Below are positions 31,633 through 39,557 of a stretch of DNA of 56,682 nt, piece after piece; positions within the stretch are counted from its first letter, which is position 1; each line of letters opens with the position of its first letter. The stretch covers positions 36,310-92,991 of the forward strand of contig DHGW01000025.1 of NCBI GenBank assembly GCA_002402965.1, in the 5' to 3' direction. A program made the translations under genes and the position numbers. Below the pieces are notes generated by a model, which was given only the letters and a program-made list of their open reading frames with translations, had not been told where the DNA came from and did not search any database. This stretch comes from Bacteroidales bacterium UBA4788 (GTDB lineage: Bacteria; Bacteroidota; Bacteroidia; Bacteroidales; VadinHA17).

Positions 31633-33540
31633 TTACCTGATTATAAATTCCTTTTCAGGCAGGATTCCGGCCCTTGTGGTCACCACCGTTGCGTTGCCTT
31701 TCAGCTCTGATCCGCCAAATACCCTGATTATGAAATGAACCTCGGCGGTTGAGCCGCCGGGGGTGTATCCGGCAGTTGCAGAAATAAATCGGGGACTCCG
31801 GCCCTCATCATCTGACATTATCATGCTTTCGCGCCGGCGCGAGGCGGTTACCGGCTCAAGAATCCTGTACCGGGGCACGCTGTCACTGCCGTTTTCAATT
31901 GTTATCCTTACCTCATCCGGTCTGACAATCTTGACCAGGTGGGCCTGTCTGAGGGCCGTGGGGAGCTTGCCGGCATTCCTGAACCTGACGGTGAGGTCAT
32001 AATCGACTGAATCACCGCGGTGGTTCTTTACCCTCTTTACGGAGAACTCCTCCCACTCCAGGCGCGGCAGGTGACTGATAAGCTCCTTGTTGAAGAGTGC
32101 CTGATTTGAGGCCCATTGCTCAAGATGGGCCGGAGGGGGGTTCTGGCTGAAGAATTTCGGATGGAAACCGCCGGCCTCGACACTGTCGTACAGAGGGTGG
32201 CTGATGGGTTTCCACTCGTGGAAACCCTCCCCTTTATTTGCCTCCTCATCCCAGGCAAGCATATCAATCTGGTCCTTGTCGCCATCACCGTCATAATCTT
32301 TTGGCCTCCCTCCGTTCCAAAGTTCGTCTCCGTACCATATCGCTCCATAGTACCAGTATCCGAAGTCGGGACCGTGACCGAAGAGGGGTTGTCCGTTTCC
32401 ATAGTCATCATAGACATCCCCGGCCTTTTCATACCCGGTGATCCTGCTTGCCAGTGCGTCAAAATACCTGTACCACTTAAGGTCTTCCGGGTACATCCTC
32501 TCCTCCGAGGGTGATGTTGATGGAGGGCGGAGGTGCATGGGCACAGTGGTGTCCATTGAGTTGACAACATATATGTTCGGGTGGGTCATCAGGAAGGCGA
32601 ACACGGCCCGTGTCTCAGGCTCGCTGAGTGGGTATTCGCCCGCTCCCCTCTGGGTGAAGCCCCTGCCGGTCATCTCACTCCCGGGCCGCCAGTTCTCGGG
32701 ATAGTTGCGGTGCAGGTCGAGTCCGCCGATGCCGTCTTCATTGATCCGGCCGTCACCGTCATTGTCAATCCCTTCCACGGAGGTTGCATAAATTCCTTCG
32801 CCCCGCGGCACCCGCTTCATGATCCTTCCCGAAGAATCGGTGGTATCGGGGATCATGGTGCCGTTCTTCCTGTCAGGCCATCTGAGAGTCAGAATAATGC
32901 CGTCACCGTCAAGATCCTCCGGCGGGTCCTCGTCAAGCAGGCCGTCAGAATCATTGTCATCCGGCCTGACAGAGCTGCGATTGCTCTGCGCAGTATTCAG
33001 ATAGAGATCATGGCCGTCAGGATTGTTGACGGGACGCAGATAGACTGAGAAATGATCTAGCAGGTCAGTTATTGCCGGGTCATTGCCATACCCTTCTATC
33101 AGGTGTCTGGCAAGCCAAAGGACTGACTCTGCGCTGGTTATCTCACCGCTGTGCCTGTTACCCTCAAAGAAAGCGGCAGGCTTGTCGGTGTCAGAACCGT
33201 TTTTCCCACTGGTGATTGTCATCTGCATTATGGGTCTCCCCCCGAAACTGCGGGCGACCTCATAAAGAGATACTATTTCAGGGTGCTCCTCCGCCCACCT
33301 GGTCATCCAGTGACAGATGACTCCATAGGTGTGATACCTGTCGAAGGCAAGGGTATCGCCGGGCGTGTATTCCACTCCCGGATGCTGAACGCGGGGGAAG
33401 AAACTGACGCCGTGCCGGGTTCCATCAATGGTGAAAACGGAGGAGTCCGGACCGGCCGGTTCATCTTGTGCCTTCAGGGAAGTGATGAATAACAGGAAGA
33501 GTGCAAAGATTAGAATCAGGGTAACGGTGGATCTGGTCAT
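31633..33540 (-). CDS. Secreted M14-family zinc carboxypeptidase-like protein with calcium-loop inserts
   Basis: Exported protein (signal peptide about 1-24, ending SLKAQ) with an M14 carboxypeptidase fold. The first zinc ligand pair is H130-S-G-E133 in EGNRHSGEI, and the substrate-binding Arg is R278 in GLDLHRNYP, where most relatives have an Asn two residues earlier. Where relatives have the third zinc ligand His followed by an RPP/RPY stretch, this protein reads NSMDTTVPMHLRPP, so the His appears to be Asp330 or missing. Two or three DxDxDG calcium loops are inserted (DDNDSDGLLDED, DLDGDG, DNDGDGRINEDG, and YDGDGDKDQ later). The C-terminus (about 500-635) is a beta-sandwich. The ATG at 33540 is chosen because it starts the signal peptide. 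Activity is uncertain. Confidence 0.85.
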   Translation of the reverse strand: MTRSTVTLILIFALFLLFITSLKAQDEPAGPDSSVFTIDGTRHGVSFFPRVQHPGVEYTPGDTLAFDRYHTYGVICHWMTRWAEEHPEIVSLYEVARSFGGRPIMQMTITSGKNGSDTDKPAAFFEGNRHSGEITSAESVLWLARHLIEGYGNDPAITDLLDHFSVYLRPVNNPDGHDLYLNTAQSNRSSVRPDDNDSDGLLDEDPPEDLDGDGIILTLRWPDRKNGTMIPDTTDSSGRIMKRVPRGEGIYATSVEGIDNDGDGRINEDGIGGLDLHRNYPENWRPGSEMTGRGFTQRGAGEYPLSEPETRAVFAFLMTHPNIYVVNSMDTTVPMHLRPPSTSPSEERMYPEDLKWYRYFDALASRITGYEKAGDVYDDYGNGQPLFGHGPDFGYWYYGAIWYGDELWNGGRPKDYDGDGDKDQIDMLAWDEEANKGEGFHEWKPISHPLYDSVEAGGFHPKFFSQNPPPAHLEQWASNQALFNKELISHLPRLEWEEFSVKRVKNHRGDSVDYDLTVRFRNAGKLPTALRQAHLVKIVRPDEVRITIENGSDSVPRYRILEPVTASRRRESMIMSDDEGRSPRFISATAGYTPGGSTAEVHFIIRVFGGSELKGNATVVTTRAGILPEKEFIIR

Positions 33541-33596
33541 TACGGTTGGCTTAATTACTGAAAAACGCAATTAAGATAATGATTTAGCCTTTACGG

Positions 33597-34304
33597 TCAG
33601 CCTCGCCTCGAGATCACTTCGAGTTTATTAATGTCGGTAATCTCTATTGTCCGGCCGTTTGCCTTTATGATGCCGTCACGCCTGAATTCTGAAAATGTGC
33701 GTATTACGTTCGCTGAGCTCATGCTGATGAGATCAGCGATCTCCTTACGGGAAACAGGTAACTCAAATATCCGTGAATGGTATATCTCGTTTGAAAAATA
33801 GAGCAGGACAAATGCTATCCTCCCCGCAAGGTTCCTCCTCCTGAACTCGAGTCCCAGGGAAATAATGTTTTCGGAGGTCCTGGAAAGCACGGAGATGAGA
33901 TTAAGCGCAAACTTTCCGTTCCGGAGAATAAGGTCACGGATAAGGTCAATCCTGATGCAGCAGACAACCGAATCTTCAAGCGCTGAGAGAGAATACCTGT
34001 ACTTCTCCTCATGAAACAGGTTGGTATTGCTGACAAACTCAAATGGCCTTGTGATGGTTATAATCTGTTCATCCCCCTCATCGGTGCTCTTGTAAAGCTT
34101 GACCAGACCGGTCTTCAGGTACTTGAAATCACGGATAACGTCTCCCTCGCGGTGTATGATCTCGCCCTTGGCAAAAGACCTCTCTTCCCTTGTTTCACAG
34201 ACGGTCCGGATATCATCTTCATCCAGTGTCGAAAAGGTAAGATTCCTGAGCTCACACGAGAGGCAGGTGCACTTTTTCTTGCTGGTGTTTGGATCAATGA
34301 TCAT
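33597..34304 (-). CDS. Crp/FNR-family regulator with FNR-like cysteines
   Basis: cAMP-receptor/FNR-type transcription regulator. It has an N-terminal cyclic-nucleotide-binding-like barrel (about 25-125), a long dimerization helix (about 128-155) and a winged helix-turn-helix (about 165-215; SRKEIADLISMSSANVIRTF). The N-terminus carries C12, C14 and C17, and a fourth Cys (C115 or C116) lies in ALEDSVVCCI, where FNR has its fourth cluster ligand (ALETSMVCEI). This suggests a [4Fe-4S] oxygen or NO sensor. The recognition helix lacks the E..SR residues of E. coli FNR, so its DNA target probably differs from TTGAT-N4-ATCAA. It is divergent from the PHP phosphatase gene. A -7 box (TAAATTTG on the minus strand, 34313-34320) touches the start. 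Confidence 0.88.
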   Translation of the reverse strand: MIIDPNTSKKKCTCLSCELRNLTFSTLDEDDIRTVCETREERSFAKGEIIHREGDVIRDFKYLKTGLVKLYKSTDEGDEQIITITRPFEFVSNTNLFHEEKYRYSLSALEDSVVCCIRIDLIRDLILRNGKFALNLISVLSRTSENIISLGLEFRRRNLAGRIAFVLLYFSNEIYHSRIFELPVSRKEIADLISMSSANVIRTFSEFRRDGIIKANGRTIEITDINKLEVISRRG

Positions 34305-34320
34305 GTAGTCTACAAATTTA
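34304..34320 (-). promoter_or_regulatory. Candidate crp/fnr-like promoter with overlapping palindrome
   Basis: On the minus strand TAAATTTG (34313-34320) matches TANNTTTG exactly. It overlaps the 11-bp odd palindrome TGTAGTCTACA (34304-34314), which reaches into the start codon. The arrangement could allow autoregulation. A -33 box is not evident. Confidence 0.35.
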
Positions 34321-34353
34321 GAACAATCCGTTAATTAATTCGCGCACCTTTCA

Positions 34354-34390
34354 TATTTTTGACCCGGGGCAAATTAAACGAGGAGAGGAG
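34354..34390 (+). promoter_or_regulatory. -7 box and purine-rich ribosome-binding site of the PHP phosphatase gene
   Basis: TATTTTTG (34354-34361) matches the -7 consensus. The run GAGGAGAGGAG immediately before the ATG at 34391 is an unusually strong Shine-Dalgarno-like stretch for this genome, where most starts lack one. Confidence 0.5.
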
Positions 34391-35176
34391 ATGATCTACG
34401 GAACGGACTATCATGTTCATACAACCTACAGCGACGGCAAGCGTGAGCCTGAGGCCTATATTGAGGCTGCGCTGAAGCTGGGACTGCGGGAGATCGGTTT
34501 CTCAGACCATCTCAATCCCGGGGGAGGTCCCCTGAAATGGTGTATGGCCCATGACAGGCTTCCTCTGTATGCAGAACATATTCTCCGGCTGAAAAGGGAG
34601 CACAAGGATATTGCCGTCAGACTGGGACTCGAGATCGATTATCTCCCGAATATTGAGGAGGTGACGGAAAGAATTATCAGGTCATTCCCTTTTGACTATA
34701 TAATCGGGTCGGTCCATTACCTGGGAGAAGAAACTGTGGATCTGGACCCGGAATTCTTTATTGGGAAGGATATCAATCTAATTTATGAGAATTACTTTAA
34801 CCTGGTTTGCGAGGCAGCGTCCACTGGCTTGTTCGACATTATTGGACATCCTGATTTCGTTCGCATCAACTGCCATTGTCCCGAATCAGATATCACGCAT
34901 CTCTACAGCATGATGGCTTCCGCCTTTGAGATCCATGATGTTGCTTTCGAATTAAATACAAACGGACGTAACAAACCGCTGCACGATTTCTATCCGGACA
35001 GGCAATATCTCCATTTGTTTGCAGAACACGGGGTTCCTGTAACTGTCAATTCGGACGCTCATTTCCCGGAGCGGGTGGGCCAGTATTACCCTGAGGCCTA
35101 TGACCTGCTCAAGAGGGCGGGATACAGGGAAATGGCCGTTTTCTCAGGCCGCGAGCGGTTCATGATACCGTTTTAA
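34391..35176 (+). CDS. Histidinol-phosphatase (PHP family)
   Basis: Metal-dependent phosphatase of the PHP superfamily, most like HisJ/HisK histidinol-phosphatase, which makes histidinol from histidinol phosphate. Motifs: DYHVHTTYSDGKREPE (first metal site), GFSDHLNP, GLEIDYLP, the GSVHYL segment, DIIGHPDFVRI and VTVNSDAHFPERVG near the C-terminus. Length (261 aa) is normal. No other histidine-biosynthesis gene is near, so a broader phosphoesterase role is possible. It has its own promoter and a hairpin after it. The stop is at 35176. Confidence 0.85.
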   Translation: MIYGTDYHVHTTYSDGKREPEAYIEAALKLGLREIGFSDHLNPGGGPLKWCMAHDRLPLYAEHILRLKREHKDIAVRLGLEIDYLPNIEEVTERIIRSFPFDYIIGSVHYLGEETVDLDPEFFIGKDINLIYENYFNLVCEAASTGLFDIIGHPDFVRINCHCPESDITHLYSMMASAFEIHDVAFELNTNGRNKPLHDFYPDRQYLHLFAEHGVPVTVNSDAHFPERVGQYYPEAYDLLKRAGYREMAVFSGRERFMIPF

Positions 35177-35211
35177 TCTTTTTAGGGGAATTTCACGTTT
35201 CAGGGGCTTAG

Positions 35212-35234
35212 CTGACGCCATTGCGTCAGGTTTT
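35212..35234 (+). terminator. Probable terminator after the PHP phosphatase gene
   Basis: Stem CTGACGC (35212-35218) / GCGTCAG (35223-35229) with loop CATT, then GTTTT. The stem is short and the T-run weak. It lies at the convergent end of mntP. Confidence 0.55.
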
Positions 35235-35800
35235 CATGCACCAGCTATAAGATGTTCTGCAAGTATGCGAACTCCAATGGCTGCCAGAATTATACCCCCG
35301 ATGATCTCAACCCGCGAGCCCAGGCGGTTTCCGGCTGACTTACCGATACGTATTGCTGTCATGGACGCCAGGAAGGTGACAGCACCAATTATCACACCAG
35401 CGCTCCATATCTGTAACCGCAGCAGGGCAAGGCTTATGCCAACGGCGAAGGCGTCAATGCTTGTTCCCAGGGCCATTGTGAGGAGGACCGGCCACCTGTT
35501 TATATCCATTGGCTGTCTCTCCGATTCACCCTTCCAGCCTCCGAGGATCATTCTGATTCCAAGAATCAGCAGCAGCAAAAAGGCAACCCAGTGGTCATAT
35601 TTTTCAATATACCCGCTTACTGTTGAACCAAGGAAAAAGCCCAGAACCGTCAGTCCCCCCTGAAACAGGGCAAGGATAAATGCTATCCGCATGGCATTCC
35701 TGAAGCGTATCCTCGACTCGATGACGCCGCATGACAATGAGACGGCGAAGCTGTCGAACGAGAGGCCCAGGGCTATTGCTGTTATTGTTATCAGGTCCAT
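35234..35800 (-). CDS. mntP: Manganese efflux pump MntP
   Basis: Small six-helix inner-membrane transporter exporting Mn(II). The family start MDLITITAIALGLSFDSFAV with the conserved Asp, and the repeated half-motif LTMALGTSIDAFAVGISLAL with the second Asp, are both present. Length (188 aa from the ATG at 35800) is normal; the longer frame starting at 35920 crosses the divergent promoter and the dtd start and is rejected. A -7 box (TATTTTTG on the minus strand, 35817-35824) lies 17 bases upstream, inside a 25-bp palindrome shared with the divergent dtd promoter. No manganese riboswitch fits in the 60-base intergenic region. Confidence 0.95.
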   Translation of the reverse strand: MDLITITAIALGLSFDSFAVSLSCGVIESRIRFRNAMRIAFILALFQGGLTVLGFFLGSTVSGYIEKYDHWVAFLLLLILGIRMILGGWKGESERQPMDINRWPVLLTMALGTSIDAFAVGISLALLRLQIWSAGVIIGAVTFLASMTAIRIGKSAGNRLGSRVEIIGGIILAAIGVRILAEHLIAGA

Positions 35801-35816
35801 GATTGCCGGATGGTCG

Positions 35817-35843
35817 CAAAAATAGTAATTATTGCTATTTTTA
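35817..35843. promoter_or_regulatory. Divergent mntP/dtd promoters built into a 25-bp palindrome
   Basis: Arms AAAAATAGTAA (35818-35828) and TTGCTATTTTT (35832-35842) are complementary at 10 of 11 positions around a 3-base centre. The left arm contains the minus-strand -7 box TATTTTTG for mntP (35817-35824). The right arm contains TATTTTTA (35836-35843) for dtd. A regulator binding the dyad could control both genes. Confidence 0.55.
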
Positions 35844-35860
35844 CCATCCTGATTGAAGAT

Positions 35861-36313
35861 ATGAGAATAGTTGTACAGAGAGTTAAGAGGGCTTCCGTCT
35901 CCATTGACGGAAAAGTCCATGCATCAATAGGGCCGGGATTGCTGGTGCTGGCCGGTGTCGAGGATGCAGATACGCCAGAAGATGCATGGTGGCTTGCCTC
36001 GAAGGTGGTAAACCTTCGGCTCTTTGGAGACAACAATGGGGTGATGAACCTGTCAGCCATCGAGACGGGCAGCGAGATAATGATTGTCAGTCAGTTCACC
36101 CTGCATGCATCCACCAGGAAAGGCAACAGGCCGTCATATATCCGGGCTGCGAGGCCGGAAAAGGCAATCCCGCTGTATGAGGAGCTCATTGCCCGCACCG
36201 GGGAACTCCTCGGCCGCAGCCCTGCAACAGGCGTCTTCGGGGCAATGATGGACATAGAGCTTGTGAACGACGGTCCGGTAACGATATTCATAGACAGCAG
36301 GAACAGGGAATGA
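35861..36313 (+). CDS. dtd: D-aminoacyl-tRNA deacylase
   Basis: Editing enzyme that removes D-amino acids from mischarged tRNAs. It begins MRIVVQRVKRASVSIDG, has the catalytic-site segments LVSQFTL-like (IVSQFTLHAST) and the family's C-terminal TGVFGAMMDIELVNDGPVT (Gly-cisPro region reads RPSYIRAA). Length (150 aa) is normal from the ATG at 35861; the longer frame from 35810 would start inside the promoter palindrome. The stop overlaps the MFS gene start as ATGA, so translation is coupled. In related genomes dtd often clusters with uvrC and deoC; here deoC is two genes downstream. Confidence 0.97.
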   Translation: MRIVVQRVKRASVSIDGKVHASIGPGLLVLAGVEDADTPEDAWWLASKVVNLRLFGDNNGVMNLSAIETGSEIMIVSQFTLHASTRKGNRPSYIRAARPEKAIPLYEELIARTGELLGRSPATGVFGAMMDIELVNDGPVTIFIDSRNRE

Positions 36314-37686
36314 CTGAGAGAGAACTCAAGAGATCTGTGCTGACGGTCACTGCCTTCGCCTCCTTCCTGACTCCGTTCATGGGATCAGCGGTCAACCTGG
36401 CGCTCCCCTCCATTGGTGAGGAGTTCAGTCTAAACGCCGTCACCCTTAACTGGATAGTGAGCAGCTACATGCTTACCACCTCCATGCTGCTGCTTCCTGC
36501 AGGAAGGGCCGGTGACATCCTGGGCCGCAGGAAGATATTCACTGCGGGAATGGTTGTCTTCACCCTCTCGATGATGCTGCTCACCTTCACCCCCGGCATA
36601 AGGTGGCTGATAGGCGCCAGGATACTGCAGGGTGTTGGCGGAGCCATGATGTTCGGCACCAATATGGCCATCCTGACCTCCGTCTTCCCGCCCGGAGAGA
36701 GAGGCAGGGCTATGGGAATCAATGTTACCGCAGTATACGCAGGGCTTGCGTCCGGGCCTTTTTTAGGCGGTATTCTGACCCGCTACCTCGGCTGGAGGAG
36801 CATCTTTGCCTTCCTTATTCCGATGGGGATCATCAGCCTGATCCTAATTCGCAGCAGGATGAAGAAGGAGTGGGCAGAAGCCAAAGGGGAAAGTTTCGAC
36901 TGGACGGGTTCGGTCATCTACGGCCTTGCGATGGCAGCGCTGATATTCGGCTTCTCAAAACTGCCGACGGTGCAGGGATGGGTAATTACAGGCGCCGGAC
37001 TGGTACTCATGCCACTCTTCGTCATGCGGGAGAAGCGGGTTCTTCATCCTCTCTTCGACATAACCCTCATCTCCGGGAACAGGGTCTTTACCTTCTCCAG
37101 CCTCGCTGCACTCATCCATTATGCCGCCACCAGCGCCATCGGCTTCTTTCTGAGCCTTTTCCTGCAGTACATAAAGGATCTGGGGCCCAGGGATGCCGGG
37201 TTCGTGCTCATGTCATGGCCTGTGACAATGACTCTCATATCACCTCTTGCCGGAAAGCTCTCAGATCATCATAATCCCGGCGTGCTTGCCTCCATAGGGA
37301 TGGCAATATCTGCGGCAGGACTGGTAATGCTTTGCTTCCTGACCCCACAGACCTCCGTTGCATTCATTGTAGCAGTACTTCTGATTATGGGAGCCGGATT
37401 TTCTCTTTTCTCCTCCCCAAATTCCAACGCCATAATGAGCTCGGTTGAGAAGCGGCAACTGGGGAACGCTTCCGGCATGCTGGGAACCATGAGAAACGCG
37501 GGACAGACCTTAAGCATGGCAATAGCCCTGATGCTGCTTGCCCTCTATATGGGAAACGAAAAAATCAACCCGGACAACTACCCGCAACTCATGAATTCTA
37601 TGAAAAGCGGATTCATAATATTCTCCATTCTCTGCTTTGCAGGGATATTCGCATCCCTGGCAAGAAATAAAAGCCTTCGCAAATAG
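36310..37686 (+). CDS. MFS transporter, DHA2 (14-helix) drug-exporter type
   Basis: Major facilitator superfamily exporter. About fourteen hydrophobic segments are spread along 458 residues. The loop 2-3 motif reads GRAGDILGRRKIF, and motif C-like glycine/proline-rich helix is GVGGAMMFG and AGLASGPFLGGIL. It belongs to the DHA2 group of proton-driven exporters of drugs or metabolites (EmrB/QacA-like). The start overlaps the dtd stop by four bases. Substrate cannot be inferred from the sequence. The downstream 95 bases are A/T-rich and without a hairpin. Confidence 0.9.
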   Translation: MTERELKRSVLTVTAFASFLTPFMGSAVNLALPSIGEEFSLNAVTLNWIVSSYMLTTSMLLLPAGRAGDILGRRKIFTAGMVVFTLSMMLLTFTPGIRWLIGARILQGVGGAMMFGTNMAILTSVFPPGERGRAMGINVTAVYAGLASGPFLGGILTRYLGWRSIFAFLIPMGIISLILIRSRMKKEWAEAKGESFDWTGSVIYGLAMAALIFGFSKLPTVQGWVITGAGLVLMPLFVMREKRVLHPLFDITLISGNRVFTFSSLAALIHYAATSAIGFFLSLFLQYIKDLGPRDAGFVLMSWPVTMTLISPLAGKLSDHHNPGVLASIGMAISAAGLVMLCFLTPQTSVAFIVAVLLIMGAGFSLFSSPNSNAIMSSVEKRQLGNASGMLGTMRNAGQTLSMAIALMLLALYMGNEKINPDNYPQLMNSMKSGFIIFSILCFAGIFASLARNKSLRK

Positions 37687-37781
37687 TCTGATTTTTATTT
37701 GCTTTTCAGTAAAAAAAACTAAATTGACCCGCGTTTGACGACAGGTATGCAGGCTTTGTCTGATTATACATAACACTCATT

Positions 37782-38654
37782 ATGAGCAAATTATACGAGA
37801 AACTATTAAATCATGACTACTCACCTGATGAGATGGGCGAGTGCATTGCAGAGGCAAGAAGGATACCCGCATCAGTTGAAAGGGCCCCTTTGCTGAGAGA
37901 GATTTTCTCCTGTCTCGATCTTACCAGTCTCAATACACAAGACAGTGACGGATCAATCAGGAGCTTCGCTGAGAGAACTGCTCATTTCCGCTACAGCTTC
38001 ACCGACCAGGGCAATGTTGCGGCACTGTGTGTCTATCCAAACTTCGTGACGGTGGCACGTGAGGGGCTGGGCAGCAGCGGAGTGAAACTGGCAGTAGTGG
38101 CGGCATCATTCCCTGCCTCCCAGACCTTCAACGAGGTGAAGATAATGGAGACCTCCATGGCCGTAAAAATGGGGGCAGATGAGATCGATGTGGTAATACC
38201 AGTGGGCACTTTCCTCGAGGGAGCATATGACAGGGTTATCGATGAGCTTAAATCAATAAGGGATGCGGCCGGCGAGACCACCCTGAAGGTGATACTCGAG
38301 ACAGGGTTGCTGAAGGATGAAAGGAACATTTACAGGGCTTCGATAATAGCAATGGAGTCGGGTGCTGATTTTATAAAGACCTCCACGGGTAAAAGCCAGG
38401 TATCGGCAACGCCAGAGGCAGCCTGGGTGATGTGCCGTGCGATACGGGATTACTACAGTGAAACAGGCATAATGATCGGGCTTAAGCCAGCAGGGGGAAT
38501 TGTGACACCTGACGACGCCCTCATCTATTATTTCATTGTAAATAACATGCTTGGACCGAAGTGGCTCACTCCTGATTATTTTAGAATTGGGGCATCGCGC
38601 CTTGCAAACAACATACTGTCAGAACTCTATCCAGGCAAGCCGGCTTACTTTTAG
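37782..38654 (+). CDS. deoC: Deoxyribose-phosphate aldolase
   Basis: Class I aldolase that splits 2-deoxyribose 5-phosphate into acetaldehyde and glyceraldehyde 3-phosphate in deoxynucleoside catabolism. The Schiff-base Lys is in ADFIKTSTGKS (about residue 205), preceded by VILETGLLKD and followed by GLKPAGGI. An N-terminal extension of about 50 residues relative to E. coli DeoC is typical of Bacteroidota. Length is 290 aa. It begins a plus-strand run with DUF4271, hemD and rnpA (gap of nine bases to the DUF4271 gene). The 95-base gap before it probably holds the promoter, but I cannot place a clear consensus. Confidence 0.95.
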   Translation: MSKLYEKLLNHDYSPDEMGECIAEARRIPASVERAPLLREIFSCLDLTSLNTQDSDGSIRSFAERTAHFRYSFTDQGNVAALCVYPNFVTVAREGLGSSGVKLAVVAASFPASQTFNEVKIMETSMAVKMGADEIDVVIPVGTFLEGAYDRVIDELKSIRDAAGETTLKVILETGLLKDERNIYRASIIAMESGADFIKTSTGKSQVSATPEAAWVMCRAIRDYYSETGIMIGLKPAGGIVTPDDALIYYFIVNNMLGPKWLTPDYFRIGASRLANNILSELYPGKPAYF

Positions 38655-38663
38655 CATCCTGAG

Positions 38664-39521
38664 ATGAACAATGGTCCGGGCGATACAATCAGTGTTGCTG
38701 CTGACACCCTCAACGTCCCTGCACCGCAGGCTGAGTTCAGCATTGGCCGGATTATTCCCGTTATTTCTTCATCAGCTGTCCCTGCTGAAACCGGGGAAGG
38801 CACCTCCGGACTGAGTACGGATCATATAGCAGGCATGAGACGCATTGACGGAGATCCGAGACCTGCTGAGATGATTAATTCCGACCTGAGTTTCATCCTG
38901 CTCTCCTTCTCCCTGATGATCATTACAATCCTTACCGTCTTCGGCCGCAAGAATGTGATCAGCGGCCTGTCAGCCATCAGCTTCAGGAGGCACGGGGAGG
39001 TGATACCACCGGGCACGTCAGAGGTCTTTTCATGGCCGCCTATATTCAGAAACATCTTTACCATATTGAATATCAGTATCTTTGCCGCTATCACTATCCT
39101 GACCTGGGGGCTGGCTATCCCCGGCCTGTTCGGAGGATATGCCGGTATGACCGGAGTTCTCGCAGGCGCATTCCTCGCAGCCCTGCTAATCAGACATCTT
39201 ACATGTATCGCGATGGCTGAGATAACCGGACTCCAGAGCCTCTTCCGCGAGTATATGAATATTGTATACAATACATGGTTTGCAGCTTCTGTTTTTTTGT
39301 TCATCTTCAACCTGATCATCCTTTTTGTACCTGCAGGGAATCCTGTCCCTTTCATATTTTCAGGCCTTACAATCACATCCATATTCCTTCTCATCAGGGC
39401 TTTAAGACTGCTGACAATTTTTAGCGAAAGGCGTGTTTCAGTTGTTTATTTCATTTTGTACCTTTGTGCCCTTGAAGTCTTGCCCGTCCTGGTCATACTT
39501 AAACTACTCGGTGTATTCTGA
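38664..39521 (+). CDS. DUF4271 domain membrane protein
   Basis: Integral membrane protein of the DUF4271 family, found mostly in Bacteroidota beside hemD. The first 65 residues are polar and poorly conserved, followed by about seven hydrophobic segments (near 72-90, 135-152, 160-185, 205-230, 235-255, 265-283). Conserved pieces include FREYMNIVYNTWFA and the C-terminal YFILYLCALEVLPVLVI. No catalytic motif is visible. Its gene is nine bases after deoC and 36 bases before hemD in the same direction; the constant DUF4271-hemD pairing suggests a shared function, which is not established. Confidence 0.85.
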   Translation: MNNGPGDTISVAADTLNVPAPQAEFSIGRIIPVISSSAVPAETGEGTSGLSTDHIAGMRRIDGDPRPAEMINSDLSFILLSFSLMIITILTVFGRKNVISGLSAISFRRHGEVIPPGTSEVFSWPPIFRNIFTILNISIFAAITILTWGLAIPGLFGGYAGMTGVLAGAFLAALLIRHLTCIAMAEITGLQSLFREYMNIVYNTWFAASVFLFIFNLIILFVPAGNPVPFIFSGLTITSIFLLIRALRLLTIFSERRVSVVYFILYLCALEVLPVLVILKLLGVF

Positions 39522-39557
39522 CCGACGGCAAGAACGAGGAGGTTGAACTAAAAACTT

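Noticed and set aside
35801..35860. yybP-ykoY-type manganese riboswitch before mntP
   Set aside because: The intergenic distance is only 60 bases and is occupied by divergent promoters; no riboswitch fold could fit.
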